43,402 nt of DNA from Clostridia bacterium. Its GTDB lineage: Bacteria; Bacillota; Clostridia; Oscillospirales; CAG-272. How positions within the stretch are numbered: the first letter of the stretch is position 1; each line of letters starts with the position of its first letter. The translations under genes and the position numbers were made by a program. Positions 16,196 to 24,741 of this stretch are shown piece after piece. The DNA lies in NCBI GenBank assembly GCA_017452545.1, contig JAFTME010000083.1, positions 1 to 43,402 on the forward strand, in the 5' to 3' direction. The notes beneath the pieces were generated by a model. It saw only the letters and a program-made list of their open reading frames with translations. It had not been told where the DNA came from and searched no databases.

Positions 16196-17473
16196 TCACA
16201 CCACGGTGATGCCATCGAATGCAGCAAGGGCGGGACCGTAATAAGAGCGGCGTGCCGTTGCGCGGTTGGACAGGCGGACGGAGGAGAGGGCATCGGACAG
16301 CTTGCCGCTGATGGAAATACCGGTCATGGGGGTGACCGTTCCGTTTTCGACGTAGTATGCCAGACGAACCTCACCGCCGATATAATCGCTGTAAATATCC
16401 AGCTGCAAGCCCGACATGGAAACCACCAGGAAGTAGGGCTGCTCGGCAAGGGCCTCGTCGGTCAACGAGCCGCAATCCAACGCCAGGCAGGGAAGATCGC
16501 CCGTGATGGGCTCGCCCAGATACTGTGCAAAGCGATTGGAGCCGTAATACGCGATGGCCTTACCGTCGCGGATGATCTCGGTATCCTGCAGTGTGACACC
16601 GTCGCCGTCGAACACGGCACCGTCGCAGCAGCCTGCCTGCTCGCTTTTGAGTGTGATATTCAGTACATCGCCGCAGATCTCCTTTTGCAGGGCATCACCC
16701 TTGGAGAAGGCGTTGGAGTGCGCATAGACGGAGCCGTAATGCAGCTGATCTGCAAGCTCCCATGCGATGGTTGCCAGCTCCTCGGACTGCAGAACAACGC
16801 GACAGGAGGGCATGACCTCGGGCTTTTTGGCTGCCGAGCGGTAAGCGACCTCCTTCATCTTTCGGTCGATCTCTGCCGTGATCTCTGCCTCATCGGGCTC
16901 TGCGAAAACGTACTGCTCGTACAGCTCGACCGACTCCTCGGCGGTATTCCAGGTAGGAATTGCCTCGATCATGGCGTGATATTTGGTTTCGGTCTTGTCG
17001 ATTCCGCGGCTGTTCAGAATATGGGTGCGGGTCTTATAGAGGAAGACCTCCATGGCGTTGATCGAGCCGTTTTCATAGCAATCGGCGCGGAAGGCGGCAT
17101 TTGCTACGCGAGCGGCGAGCACGGACAGGGGCAGCTCGGAGAAGCCGGAGGCGATGGTGCGCTCCAGCGTTTCGTTTTCGGGCAGAGTGTAGTGCTGGTT
17201 TTCGATCATTTTTGCCTTTTCCACGGCCTGCGCGATCTTTTGACGCGCCTCCTCCTCGGTGGTGGATGCGTAGATCAGGAAGGAGGAGTCACCCTTGAAT
17301 TCGCCGTGATCAACGTAGACGGTGACGTTGGTTCGGGTGGTATCGGTGGTACGCACGGTTTCCAGCGAGCGATGAACGAAAAAGGCTTCGTAGGATTCAG
17401 TTTGCTTTTCGATAATGCGGAAATCGGTCACGCCCGTATTTTCGCGCAGCAGTTGTACAAGATCAAGCTTCAT
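16196..17473 (-). CDS. tldE: TldE/PmbA-family metalloprotease subunit
   Basis: This 425-aa protein is the partner of TldD. In the known TldD/TldE complex TldE lacks the zinc-binding motif, and none is present here. Family features include the N-terminal alpha/beta region (NTGVTDFRIIEKQTESYEAFF), the GSINAMEVFLYKTRTHILNSRGID stretch and the beta-rich C-terminal part ending near RLSNRATARRSYYGP. The start ATG at 17473 overlaps the tldD stop (ATGA), so expression is coupled. The longer frame to 17527 runs inside tldD and is not used. The complex is known to process small modified peptides; no such peptide gene is visible nearby. Confidence 0.85.
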   Translation of the reverse strand: MKLDLVQLLRENTGVTDFRIIEKQTESYEAFFVHRSLETVRTTDTTRTNVTVYVDHGEFKGDSSFLIYASTTEEEARQKIAQAVEKAKMIENQHYTLPENETLERTIASGFSELPLSVLAARVANAAFRADCYENGSINAMEVFLYKTRTHILNSRGIDKTETKYHAMIEAIPTWNTAEESVELYEQYVFAEPDEAEITAEIDRKMKEVAYRSAAKKPEVMPSCRVVLQSEELATIAWELADQLHYGSVYAHSNAFSKGDALQKEICGDVLNITLKSEQAGCCDGAVFDGDGVTLQDTEIIRDGKAIAYYGSNRFAQYLGEPITGDLPCLALDCGSLTDEALAEQPYFLVVSMSGLQLDIYSDYIGGEVRLAYYVENGTVTPMTGISISGKLSDALSSVRLSNRATARRSYYGPALAAFDGITVV

Positions 17474-18876
17474 GCCAGTTTCACCTTCACTTTCAATGCA
17501 GGGCCGCCATCCGAAACGCGGACCCATTCCTTATAGCCCTTGCCGCAGGAGCCCGAGCCGTAAACGATAAAGTCATCCGAAATCATGGAGATGGACTTGA
17601 GCAGATCGGGAACGTAGCCGCTCATAACGACGGGCGAAACGTAGTTTTCCGTCAGCTTGCCGTCGATGATCTCGATGCCGTGTTCAGCAGTGCACTGGAT
17701 CTGCCAGTTCTTGGGATCCTCCATGCCGTTGTTGGTTTCAAACAGCATATAACCGTGTTTGATGGAGGCGATCATGTCCTCCAGCTTATCCGTACCCTTT
17801 TCAAAGAAGGTGTTGGTCATGCGGGAATACGCCTTGCGCTTGTAGGATTCGCGTCTGCCGTTGCCTGTTGCCGTGGCACCGAGCTCGGCTGCGGCGGTCA
17901 GGTCGCACAGACCGTTGACGAGAATGCCGTCCTTGATGATCTGCGTATCCTGTGCAAGAACGCCGTCGTCATCAAAGAAATAGGAGGCAGCGCTGAGGAC
18001 AGCGGCTGCACCGTCGTGCATATTACAGATGGGAGAGGCTACGTATTGTCCCACATACTGCTTTGCCAGCGCACGGTCCTTGACGAACTGATCCATTTCA
18101 ACGCCGTGACCGAACGCCTCGTGTGCGATCAGACCCGTGATGGAGGGATCGGTGATGACATCGTAAACGCCGGGGGTGATGGGCTTTGCGTATGCCAGGT
18201 GATGTGCCTTGTCGATCAGTGGCGAGATCTTGCTCGGCATTTCGTCAAGAATGGTTTTCAAATCATTATAGCCGAGGAATTCGCGTGCGGAAACCATCTT
18301 ATCGTTTTCGCGCCAGACGACGACGGCAAAGCCGTTTGCCCAGCCGTAGGACTGATCCAGCTCACGGTTCTTGGACAGGAACAGCTTATTGACGCGCATG
18401 GTGGAGATGGCGGAAACGACGTTGAGGATATGCTCGCTGTCGCGGGCAAGAATTTCGTCCTTGGTCTCGCGGCAGAATTGCAGCAGCTGTGCGTCGCTGT
18501 AATCGTCATAGTCATTCTCGCGCAGGAAGGATTGCGTGAGCGGCTCGTCCGCAGGGATCGGAACAGAGATGGTCTGCTCGGCAAGCGCCGAGGGAACGGT
18601 AACGGTGGAGAGAATATGGCGGACGAGGGCGTCGGTATCGTCCGTGATGTCGTCAAGGGAGCATTCGAGGAACGCCTTGCCGTTGTGCAGCTTGATAACA
18701 AAGCCGCTCTCACAGTCGCCGCCCTCCGTGATAGAGGAGGTGTTTTTGTTGACCATGATGCGGTTTGCCCGCACGTCGGTGCCGAGAATGCTGACGTAGG
18801 CAAAGTGCCGGTCAAGTGCCCGGATCAATGCGCGGCAGGCAGCTCTTCTTGATTCGAGAAATTGAGAAAAAGCCAT
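17470..18876 (-). CDS. tldD: TldD-family zinc metalloprotease subunit
   Basis: This is the catalytic subunit of the TldD/TldE peptidase, 468 aa. The zinc motif HExxxH is present as H252-E253-A-F-G-H257 in AHEAFGHGVEMDQF, the signature of TldD proteins. Downstream are the family segments YFFDDDGVLAQDTQIIKDG, GRRESYKRKAYSRMTNTF and the C-terminal VYGSGSCGKGYKEWVRVSDGGP. The order tldD-tldE with a 4-bp overlap supports a heteromeric complex. It acts in the cytoplasm, since there is no signal peptide. It is transcribed divergently from ygjV. Confidence 0.92.
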   Translation of the reverse strand: MAFSQFLESRRAACRALIRALDRHFAYVSILGTDVRANRIMVNKNTSSITEGGDCESGFVIKLHNGKAFLECSLDDITDDTDALVRHILSTVTVPSALAEQTISVPIPADEPLTQSFLRENDYDDYSDAQLLQFCRETKDEILARDSEHILNVVSAISTMRVNKLFLSKNRELDQSYGWANGFAVVVWRENDKMVSAREFLGYNDLKTILDEMPSKISPLIDKAHHLAYAKPITPGVYDVITDPSITGLIAHEAFGHGVEMDQFVKDRALAKQYVGQYVASPICNMHDGAAAVLSAASYFFDDDGVLAQDTQIIKDGILVNGLCDLTAAAELGATATGNGRRESYKRKAYSRMTNTFFEKGTDKLEDMIASIKHGYMLFETNNGMEDPKNWQIQCTAEHGIEIIDGKLTENYVSPVVMSGYVPDLLKSISMISDDFIVYGSGSCGKGYKEWVRVSDGGPALKVKVKLA

Positions 18877-18912
18877 ACGAAAGAAATTCCTTTCTGTATT
18901 TTATTTGATACC

Positions 18913-18941
18913 ATTTTAACACAATTTTTCAGGAATTGCAA
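18913..18941 (-). promoter_or_regulatory. Promoter of tldD-tldE
   Basis: On the minus strand TTGCAA (18936-18941), a 17-bp spacer and TAAAAT (18913-18918). It is back to back with the ygjV promoter, with only 8 bp between the two -35 boxes. Confidence 0.7.
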
Positions 18942-18949
18942 TAGGGCAG

Positions 18950-18978
18950 TTGACTTTTTTACAAAGGTATGTTACAAT
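18950..18978 (+). promoter_or_regulatory. Promoter of ygjV
   Basis: TTGACT (18950-18955), a 17-bp spacer and TACAAT (18973-18978), about 28 bp before the ygjV start. Confidence 0.8.
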
Positions 18979-19006
18979 ATCCAGAAACATTCGCTTGGAG
19001 GCTTCC

Positions 19007-19531
19007 ATGGATTTTTACGATATCATTGCGCAGGCGTTCGGTATTCTTGGCACGGTGTCCTATCTGATTTCGTACCAGATCAAGAAAAACCGTATCTTTT
19101 TTATTTTTCAATGCTTTGGCAGCTTGTTTTTCGTGCTGAATTTTTTCATGCTCGGTGCGTATACCGGCTGCTTGCTCAATCTTGTCAATATTTTTCGTGC
19201 GTGTGCACTGGTGGCGGGTAAGCGCTTTCGCCATCCGATCGTTCATATCGCCGTACAGCTGCTTTACATTGCTGTGACTGTGGTTACCTTTGATGGCTGG
19301 CTCTCCTTGCTTGTGCTGGCACCACAGATCGTTATGACCTATATTATGTGGCAGGGCAACGGCAAGCATATCCGCTATACGCAGCTGCTGTTCGTTTCAC
19401 CTATCTGGCTGACGCACAACGTGATCGTTACCTCAATCGGCGGTATCGCCTGTGAGATCTTTACCATTACCTCCACGCTCATCTCAATCTTTCGCTTCCG
19501 TCGCAGCGGATACGATACGTCTGCAAAATAA
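19007..19531 (+). CDS. ygjV: YgjV family inner membrane protein
   Basis: This 174-aa integral membrane protein has about five to six hydrophobic segments. It begins AQAFGILGTVSYLISYQIKKNR, which together with FFVLNFFMLGAYTGCLLN matches the YgjV family. The function of the family is not established. The start at ATG 19007 is set by GGAGG a few nt upstream; the longer frame from 18950 overlaps the promoter. It is monocistronic, followed by a perfect palindromic terminator. Confidence 0.8.
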   Translation: MDFYDIIAQAFGILGTVSYLISYQIKKNRIFFIFQCFGSLFFVLNFFMLGAYTGCLLNLVNIFRACALVAGKRFRHPIVHIAVQLLYIAVTVVTFDGWLSLLVLAPQIVMTYIMWQGNGKHIRYTQLLFVSPIWLTHNVIVTSIGGIACEIFTITSTLISIFRFRRSGYDTSAK

Positions 19532-19547
19532 AGACAGAATGAAATAA

Positions 19548-19588
19548 ACATACGGGCTGCCCGATATCGGGCAGCCCGTATGTTTTGG
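19548..19588. terminator. Perfect palindromic terminator
   Basis: A 36-nt perfect inverted repeat (18-bp arms, 19548-19583) is followed by T residues on the plus strand. It separates the convergent ygjV and solute-binding protein genes and should act both ways. Confidence 0.88.
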
Positions 19589-21109
19589 TCAGGATTCACT
19601 CCATTTATCAATCAGATCATTGATGGTTTGCAGGGAAGAGTTCAACGTGGACTCCATGCTTGCGTAGAGAGAAGCGATGTTGGAGTCACGTTTGGTTGCG
19701 GCGTGGGTAACCAGCTGACCGTAGAAGCCGCCGAGACCATAGATCGCGCCAAGGTCATAGGTACGACTGTCAAAGACGATCTTGAGCATATCCTTGGACT
19801 GGGTATCGCGGGTGAATTTGCTCATCAGAACGACATCGTAGAAGGCGGGATATACGGTGTAATAGGACTCTGCGCTGAGCGCTTCGATCACAAGGGAAAC
19901 CATTTCGGTATTTCCGCAGGAGAGGGGAACGCCGATGACGCTGTCGCCGTCGGGCATGATCAGACAGTGGTAATCCTCCTGATATTCGTCATACTTCGGA
20001 ATGGGGAGGATACCGTAGTTGGTTTCCATGTCACGCAGGTTGTTGCTCATCTTGACCGAGTAGTAAATGAACAAAACCTCGTTGGATTCAAATTTCTTTT
20101 TGATACTGAAATCCTTGATGTAGTCAGAATGCGCGTGAGAATCGGCGTAGATCATGTTTTCATGGAGCTCGACCATCAAGGAGATGCTCTCCTCCTCGCC
20201 GAAGTTACTGATCATATAGCCGTCCTCGTCCAGCTCGGCAAAGGAATAGCCGGAGCCGCAGTACAGATATGCACCGGGGGCACGGTTACCTGCAGAGCCC
20301 CACAGGTCGTTTGCATCCATGGTGTCGTCACCGTTGAGGTCATCGACGCAGACGGAAGCGTTGGAGAGCAGTGCCTCCCACGTCCACGTACCTTCATTGA
20401 CGAGATCGTAGAAATTGTCCAGACTATGGTCTGCCTGCAGCACGGAGGAGAAGAAGACACAGCCGGTCTCACTTTTGTCAAGCAGCAGCATTTCAGAGGA
20501 GGCAAACTGCGTGTTGCCGCCCAGCGTGAATACGTTGACGGAATCCTGATTCCACCAAGGACGCGTCAGGTCGATATGATGCATCTCGTCGCCGCCCAGG
20601 TCGTGGAACAGCTCCTCCGTCCACATGCCGGTCAGGTTGGCGCTGCGCTGCACCATCATCTGGAAGCTCTTGTCGTCCGTTGCAACTGCGTTGCGGATCT
20701 TGGGCGCCATTTCGGTATGTGCCATACAATACTCGGTGGTGACGGTTACATCGTACTTTTCTTCAACGTAAGCGTTACGCTGATAGACCTGATCGACGAG
20801 CAGGTCACCGGTCGGCTCAGCAACGGCGATCTCCTCCCACGGAACCCAGCCGCCGCCAACGCCGGAATCCAGCGTCCAATGCAGGCAGTGGAATTCCTCG
20901 CCGCCAAAGGTGATATCGGGAAGGTTGGGAAGCAGCTTTTCCGGCTTTTCTTCCTCCCCGGGAGTTTCATCGTCGGGCTGCTCGGGGGTGTTGTCCTCGG
21001 GCTGCTCGGTGTCCCCCTGCGTGTCATCGGCGCAGGAAAGCAGTGTCGTTGCCGTCGTCAGCAAAAGAAGCAGAGCGAGCAGCAGAGAAAGGATCTTTTT
21101 CATTTGCAT
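19589..21109 (-). CDS. Extracellular solute-binding lipoprotein (orphan, no permease nearby)
   Basis: This 506-aa secreted lipoprotein has signal peptide MQMKKILSLLLALLLLL and lipobox LLSC. A P/E/D-rich linker spans about residues 30-60. The mature part resembles family 1 (carbohydrate-type) ABC substrate-binding proteins of Clostridia: DQVYQRNAYVEEKYDVTV, then a later NYGILPIPKYDEYQEDY and a typical C-terminal segment with YDVVLMSKFTRDTQSKDMLKIV. A calcium-loop-like motif, DLNGDDTMDANDLWG (about residues 254-268), recalls dockerin/EF-hand loops. No permease or ATPase gene adjoins it, so it relies on a distant transporter or works only as a binding or sensing protein. The ligand is unknown. 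Confidence 0.8.
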   Translation of the reverse strand: MQMKKILSLLLALLLLLTTATTLLSCADDTQGDTEQPEDNTPEQPDDETPGEEEKPEKLLPNLPDITFGGEEFHCLHWTLDSGVGGGWVPWEEIAVAEPTGDLLVDQVYQRNAYVEEKYDVTVTTEYCMAHTEMAPKIRNAVATDDKSFQMMVQRSANLTGMWTEELFHDLGGDEMHHIDLTRPWWNQDSVNVFTLGGNTQFASSEMLLLDKSETGCVFFSSVLQADHSLDNFYDLVNEGTWTWEALLSNASVCVDDLNGDDTMDANDLWGSAGNRAPGAYLYCGSGYSFAELDEDGYMISNFGEEESISLMVELHENMIYADSHAHSDYIKDFSIKKKFESNEVLFIYYSVKMSNNLRDMETNYGILPIPKYDEYQEDYHCLIMPDGDSVIGVPLSCGNTEMVSLVIEALSAESYYTVYPAFYDVVLMSKFTRDTQSKDMLKIVFDSRTYDLGAIYGLGGFYGQLVTHAATKRDSNIASLYASMESTLNSSLQTINDLIDKWSES

Positions 21110-21143
21110 GGTTGGTATCCTCGCTTTTTATTTTGATGCTTTC

Positions 21144-21172
21144 ATTATATCGGATTGAGAAGAAAATGTCAA
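21144..21172 (-). promoter_or_regulatory. Promoter of the solute-binding lipoprotein gene
   Basis: On the minus strand a perfect TTGACA (21167-21172), a 17-bp spacer and a perfect TATAAT (21144-21149). Confidence 0.88.
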
Positions 21173-21230
21173 TAGAAAGTTACGTAAATGGTGTGCTTTG
21201 CAGCCCGAAAACTGTCCGTGGCTTGCACGC

Positions 21231-21758
21231 TTATACAATCGTCGAGGGCAGCAGCGATGTCAGCATGACGCGGTAGGCGGGATGATAGAGGGCACGGTAG
21301 GTCGGGGAATGAGAGACCATGGGATAGCCCTGTGCGGCGTAAGCGACAAGATAATCGGAGAGCGCCGCGGGTGAAAAGGCGAACACGTCAGCCTCACATA
21401 ACTCTTGCAGCAGCTGTAGCTTTTCGAGAAAGCGGGGAAGTGTTCCTTTGACTGCTGCGGCAGAGCGGACAAAGCTGTCGTTGATCTGCTCTGCGGAAAT
21501 GCCGCAGGCGAGCGCAGCGGACAGTGAGAGCCGCACTAAGCCTCCGCCGATCGGCTCGGTGAGCGGCACATTCTCATCGGGCGGTGTTGTCTGCAGCTCA
21601 CGGCGCAGATAGGCAAGCGTGCGCGCAGGATCGGAGATCAGATGCCCACCGCCAAACTCGCTTTGATACAGCAGCTTGACCGCATCGGTCGGCTCCATGG
21701 CAGGGTAGCGTGCTGCATGGTACCTGAGAATATGAGAAAGCTCGGTTTCGTTTGCCAT
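21231..21758 (-). CDS. Conserved protein of unknown function
   Basis: This 175-aa soluble protein has no signal or membrane segment. Notable conserved-looking stretches are YHAARYPAMEPTDAVKLLYQSEFGGGHLI at the N-terminus (here split by a Gly-rich turn), GGGLVRLSL and the C-terminal MVSHSPTYRALYHPAYRV, with several histidines and arginines that could form an active or binding site. I have seen similar clostridial hypothetical proteins but know no function. AAGGAGG lies six nt before the ATG, and a consensus promoter precedes it. It stands alone in its own transcription unit. Confidence 0.75.
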   Translation of the reverse strand: MANETELSHILRYHAARYPAMEPTDAVKLLYQSEFGGGHLISDPARTLAYLRRELQTTPPDENVPLTEPIGGGLVRLSLSAALACGISAEQINDSFVRSAAAVKGTLPRFLEKLQLLQELCEADVFAFSPAALSDYLVAYAAQGYPMVSHSPTYRALYHPAYRVMLTSLLPSTIV

Positions 21759-21790
21759 GAGAATCCTCCTTGGGTTGCTGATGTGTCAGT

Positions 21791-21819
21791 ATTGTATCAA
21801 AATCCTCGAAAAATGTCAA
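21791..21819 (-). promoter_or_regulatory. Promoter of the unknown 175-aa protein gene
   Basis: On the minus strand TTGACA (21814-21819), a 17-bp spacer and TACAAT (21791-21796). Confidence 0.85.
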
Positions 21820-21856
21820 GGGGAGGAGATTTTTTTGCGAAAAAGCGAAGTTATCT

Positions 21857-21885
21857 TTGACAAGGCAGGGGAAGTGTGGTATAAT
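21857..21885 (+). promoter_or_regulatory. Promoter of the importer / molybdenum hydroxylase operon
   Basis: Perfect TTGACA (21857-21862), a 17-bp spacer and perfect TATAAT (21880-21885), about 40 bp before the first gene. It is the only strong promoter seen for all seven genes up to 28827. Confidence 0.9.
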
Positions 21886-21926
21886 ATGTTTATCTTTATT
21901 ATTTAACCCGAAAGGAACCGAACCCC

Positions 21927-22934
21927 ATGAAACGAACGCTTGTTGCATTTCTTCTTGCTTTTTGTATGCTGATCAATATCGTGGCGTGTACACCCGCTGC
22001 TCCCGAAAACGACGGGCCGATCACGCTGACCGACCAGTGCGGTGAGACGGTAACGCTGGATGCTCCCGCCAAGAGCATCGTCAGCTGCTATTACGTATCC
22101 TCCTATGCCGTTATGGCGCTTGGGCTTTCCGATCGCATGGTTGGCATAGAAAACAAAGCCAACACCCGTCCGATCTATCAGATGAGTGCGCCGCAGTTCC
22201 TTGAACTGCCTGCAGTCGGAACCATGAAGGAATGCAACGTGGAGCTGATCGCATCGCTTGCTCCCGATCTTGTGATCATGCCCAAAAAGCTTTCGGAGTC
22301 TGCCGCAACGCTGAAGGGGCTGGGACTGACGGTCATGCTGGTCAACCCCGAAAACCACGAGGATCTTTGTGAGATGCTTTCGCTGATCGGCGCGGCTTGC
22401 GGTGTTTCCGATATGGCAGAGGCGCTGATCTCTTACTATGACACTAAAAAGACCGAGTTGTCTGCGTTGACCGCCGATGCAAAAAAGCCGGTCGTATATA
22501 TGGGTGGTAACTCCTCTTATCTGACGACGGCACCTGCCGCCATGTACCAGAGCTCGCTGATCGCGCTTGCCGGCGGTACCAACGCAGCGGCTGCACTGGA
22601 GGGTGACTATTGGACTGAGGTTTCCTATGAGAGCATTCTTGCTTATAATCCCGATGTGATCGTCATTCCCTGCGGTGCAGATTATACGGCGGATGATATT
22701 CGTGCAGACGCACAGCTGGCGGCGCTTGCTGCCGTCAAGAATAACGCCATTTATACCATGCCCTCGGGGATCGAGGAGTGGGATTCTCCCATCCCTTCGG
22801 GTATTCTCGGCGCGATGTGGCTTGCGAGCGTGCTGCATCCGACGCTGTATACGGCAGATGCGTTTGTGGCAGATGCTGCTGAATTTTATCAGACCTTCTA
22901 CGGCTTTACCCCCGATGCCGCTTTGCTGAAATGA
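21927..22934 (+). CDS. BtuF/FecB-type ABC importer substrate-binding lipoprotein
   Basis: This is the ligand-binding component of a type II ABC importer. The signal peptide ends at lipobox IVAC (Cys near residue 22). The mature domain starts ITLTDQCGETVTLDAPAKSIV, typical of the TroA-like BtuF/FepB/FhuD superfamily. It continues with VELIASLAPDLVIMP and SYESILAYNPDVIVIP, the usual two-lobe pattern. It is 335 aa, of normal length. The 3' end overlaps the permease gene by 4 bp. The ligand could be a siderophore, haem, cobalamin, or molybdate/tungstate as in MolA; the context (molybdenum enzyme genes in the same operon) makes a molybdenum-related ligand attractive but unproven. Confidence 0.88.
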   Translation: MKRTLVAFLLAFCMLINIVACTPAAPENDGPITLTDQCGETVTLDAPAKSIVSCYYVSSYAVMALGLSDRMVGIENKANTRPIYQMSAPQFLELPAVGTMKECNVELIASLAPDLVIMPKKLSESAATLKGLGLTVMLVNPENHEDLCEMLSLIGAACGVSDMAEALISYYDTKKTELSALTADAKKPVVYMGGNSSYLTTAPAAMYQSSLIALAGGTNAAAALEGDYWTEVSYESILAYNPDVIVIPCGADYTADDIRADAQLAALAAVKNNAIYTMPSGIEEWDSPIPSGILGAMWLASVLHPTLYTADAFVADAAEFYQTFYGFTPDAALLK

Positions 22935-23950
22935 TTGGAAACAAATGCTGCAAGGGCAAGCTGTTGCTTGCCCTTGCGTTATTAACGACCGTGCTTGCCG
23001 TTGCTGCCGTGCTGCTCGGCAGCTATCCGCTGACGCTTCCTGATATGCTGCGGGGCTTGCGTGAGCTGCCGCTTTCCCGTGAGGAGCAGACGATGGCAAC
23101 GCGGGTGCTCTGGCAGCTTCGCATTCCCCGTATGCTGATGGCGCTTTTGACGGGGGCGGTGCTCGGTGTGTGCGGCGGCGTATATCAGATGCTGTTTCAC
23201 AGCCCGCTGGCCTCGCCCGATCTGACCGGCGTTGCATCGGGTGCCTCGCTGGGGGCAGCCGTTGCCATCGTGCTGGGGGTGGGCAGCTCTGCTGCCCGTA
23301 TGGGCTTTGCTTTCTTTGGGGGCGTTCTGTCGCTACTTTTGGTTATGCTGCTGGTACGCTTTGCCGGCGGCGAGCGTGTGGGAACGTACATTCTTGCAGG
23401 AATTGTTATTTCATCTCTGGCAGATGCCGGGCTGATGGTAATGAAAACAGTTGCCGATCCCGAGCGGCAGCTGGCTGCCATTGAATTCTGGACGATGGGC
23501 AGCTTTGGTGCGGCTTCAGCTGACAAGCTGCTGCCCTTTGCCGTGATCGTTTTACCGACACTTCTGCTTTTGCTGCTGCTTCACCGACCGGTTTCCATGC
23601 TGTCTCTTGGCAACGATGCTTGCCGTGCCATGGGGCTTTCTCCCAACGTGTGGCGCACGCTGCTTCTGCTGTTGGCAACGTTGTCGGTCTCCGCTGCCGT
23701 TTCGGTCAGCGGTGTGATCGGCTTTGTCGGCCTGACGGCACCGCATATTGCAAGGCTGCTCTACAAAAGACGAAGCGGTGCCTTTTTGCTTGTTTGCGCC
23801 CTGATGGGCAGCAGCCTGTTGCTTGCTGCCGATATCGCGGCAAAAACGCTGGTGGCGGGGGCGGAGCTGCCGATCAGTATCTTTACGGTCGCAGCGGGAG
23901 TACCCGTGCTGGTGGTGTTGCTTTGCAGCAGAGGGAGGCGGGAGGCATGA
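22931..23950 (+). CDS. FecCD/BtuC-type ABC importer permease
   Basis: This 339-aa integral membrane protein has about nine to ten hydrophobic helices. FecCD hallmarks are IPRMLMALLTGAVLGVCGGVYQMLFHSPLASPDLTGVASG near residue 60 (shown here only by position and sense), VSVSGVIGFVGLTAPHIARLL, and the C-terminal ELPISIFTVAAGVPVLVVLL. It should form a homodimer in the membrane. It starts overlapping the binding-protein gene (ATGATTGG) and ends overlapping the ATPase gene by 4 bp. Confidence 0.92.
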   Translation: MIGNKCCKGKLLLALALLTTVLAVAAVLLGSYPLTLPDMLRGLRELPLSREEQTMATRVLWQLRIPRMLMALLTGAVLGVCGGVYQMLFHSPLASPDLTGVASGASLGAAVAIVLGVGSSAARMGFAFFGGVLSLLLVMLLVRFAGGERVGTYILAGIVISSLADAGLMVMKTVADPERQLAAIEFWTMGSFGAASADKLLPFAVIVLPTLLLLLLLHRPVSMLSLGNDACRAMGLSPNVWRTLLLLLATLSVSAAVSVSGVIGFVGLTAPHIARLLYKRRSGAFLLVCALMGSSLLLAADIAAKTLVAGAELPISIFTVAAGVPVLVVLLCSRGRREA

Positions 23951-24741
23951 GAATAATGTTAGAGGTTCGAGACCTCAGCATCGGTTATAAGGGAAAATCG
24001 CTCCTTGAAGGCGTGAGCCTTTCTGCCTGCGCGGGGGAGATGATCGCTGTGCTTGGTGAGAACGGCTGCGGTAAAACGACGTTGTTGCGCACCCTTGCGG
24101 GAAATCTTGCGCCGCTTGCGGGCAGTATGACTCTCAATGGAATACCGCTGAACAGTCTGAATGTCAGACGGCGTGCCTCGCTTGTTTCCTACATGGCACA
24201 GGATATCGTTCCCGAGGCGGGACTTTGCGGCATGGACCGCATCGAAATGAGCTTTTACCATCAAAAGGGCCTGTTTGGCAAGCTGACGCACAAGGAGCGC
24301 GCTGACGTTTATCGCTTGGCAGAGCGCTTCGGCATCGCGCATTTGCTGGATCGGGATCTTGTCGAGATGAGCACCGGCGAGCGCCAGACCGTGATGCTGC
24401 TGGGGGCCGCGCTGCAGGATACGCCCCTGCTACTGCTGGATGAGCCTGCTTCGGCGTTGGACTTTAACCGAACGGAGCAGCTGTTCTCGCTGCTGCGCTA
24501 TCTTTGCTCGCAGGGGAGGACGGTCGTGATCGTATTGCACGATCCCACGCAAGCGCTGCGGTACGCAACAAAACTATGTAAAATATCCGCAGGGCGCGTC
24601 GATCTGCTGGATCCGACACGGATGGATACGGCACAGCTCGAGTGCTCCTTGCGGGAGATATACCCAAATTTGAGAATTCATACCGATCCGCTGTTCTGCT
24701 ATACAGACGGACGGGAAGGAGAAGAAAATGCTGACCTTTAA
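23947..24741 (+). CDS. FecE/BtuD-type ABC importer ATPase
   Basis: This 264-aa cytoplasmic ATPase has Walker A GENGCGKTT near residues 37-45, Walker B LLLLDEPAS and the H-loop VLHD. The ABC signature is degenerate: MSTGERQT in place of LSGGQ. The conserved serine and the second glycine remain. The ATG at 23947 overlaps the permease stop (ATGA). A much longer upstream frame is a shadow of the permease gene. The 3' end overlaps the FAD-subunit gene by 14 bp, which ties the importer genetically to the hydroxylase. The last residues (GREGEENADL) are read across that overlap. Confidence 0.9.
   Translation: MRIMLEVRDLSIGYKGKSLLEGVSLSACAGEMIAVLGENGCGKTTLLRTLAGNLAPLAGSMTLNGIPLNSLNVRRRASLVSYMAQDIVPEAGLCGMDRIEMSFYHQKGLFGKLTHKERADVYRLAERFGIAHLLDRDLVEMSTGERQTVMLLGAALQDTPLLLLDEPASALDFNRTEQLFSLLRYLCSQGRTVVIVLHDPTQALRYATKLCKISAGRVDLLDPTRMDTAQLECSLREIYPNLRIHTDPLFCYTDGREGEENADL

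Noticed and set aside
16581-18876. Long plus-strand open frames opposite tldD and tldE
   Set aside because: They are antisense shadows of GC-rich genes with clear family motifs and have no ribosome binding sites.
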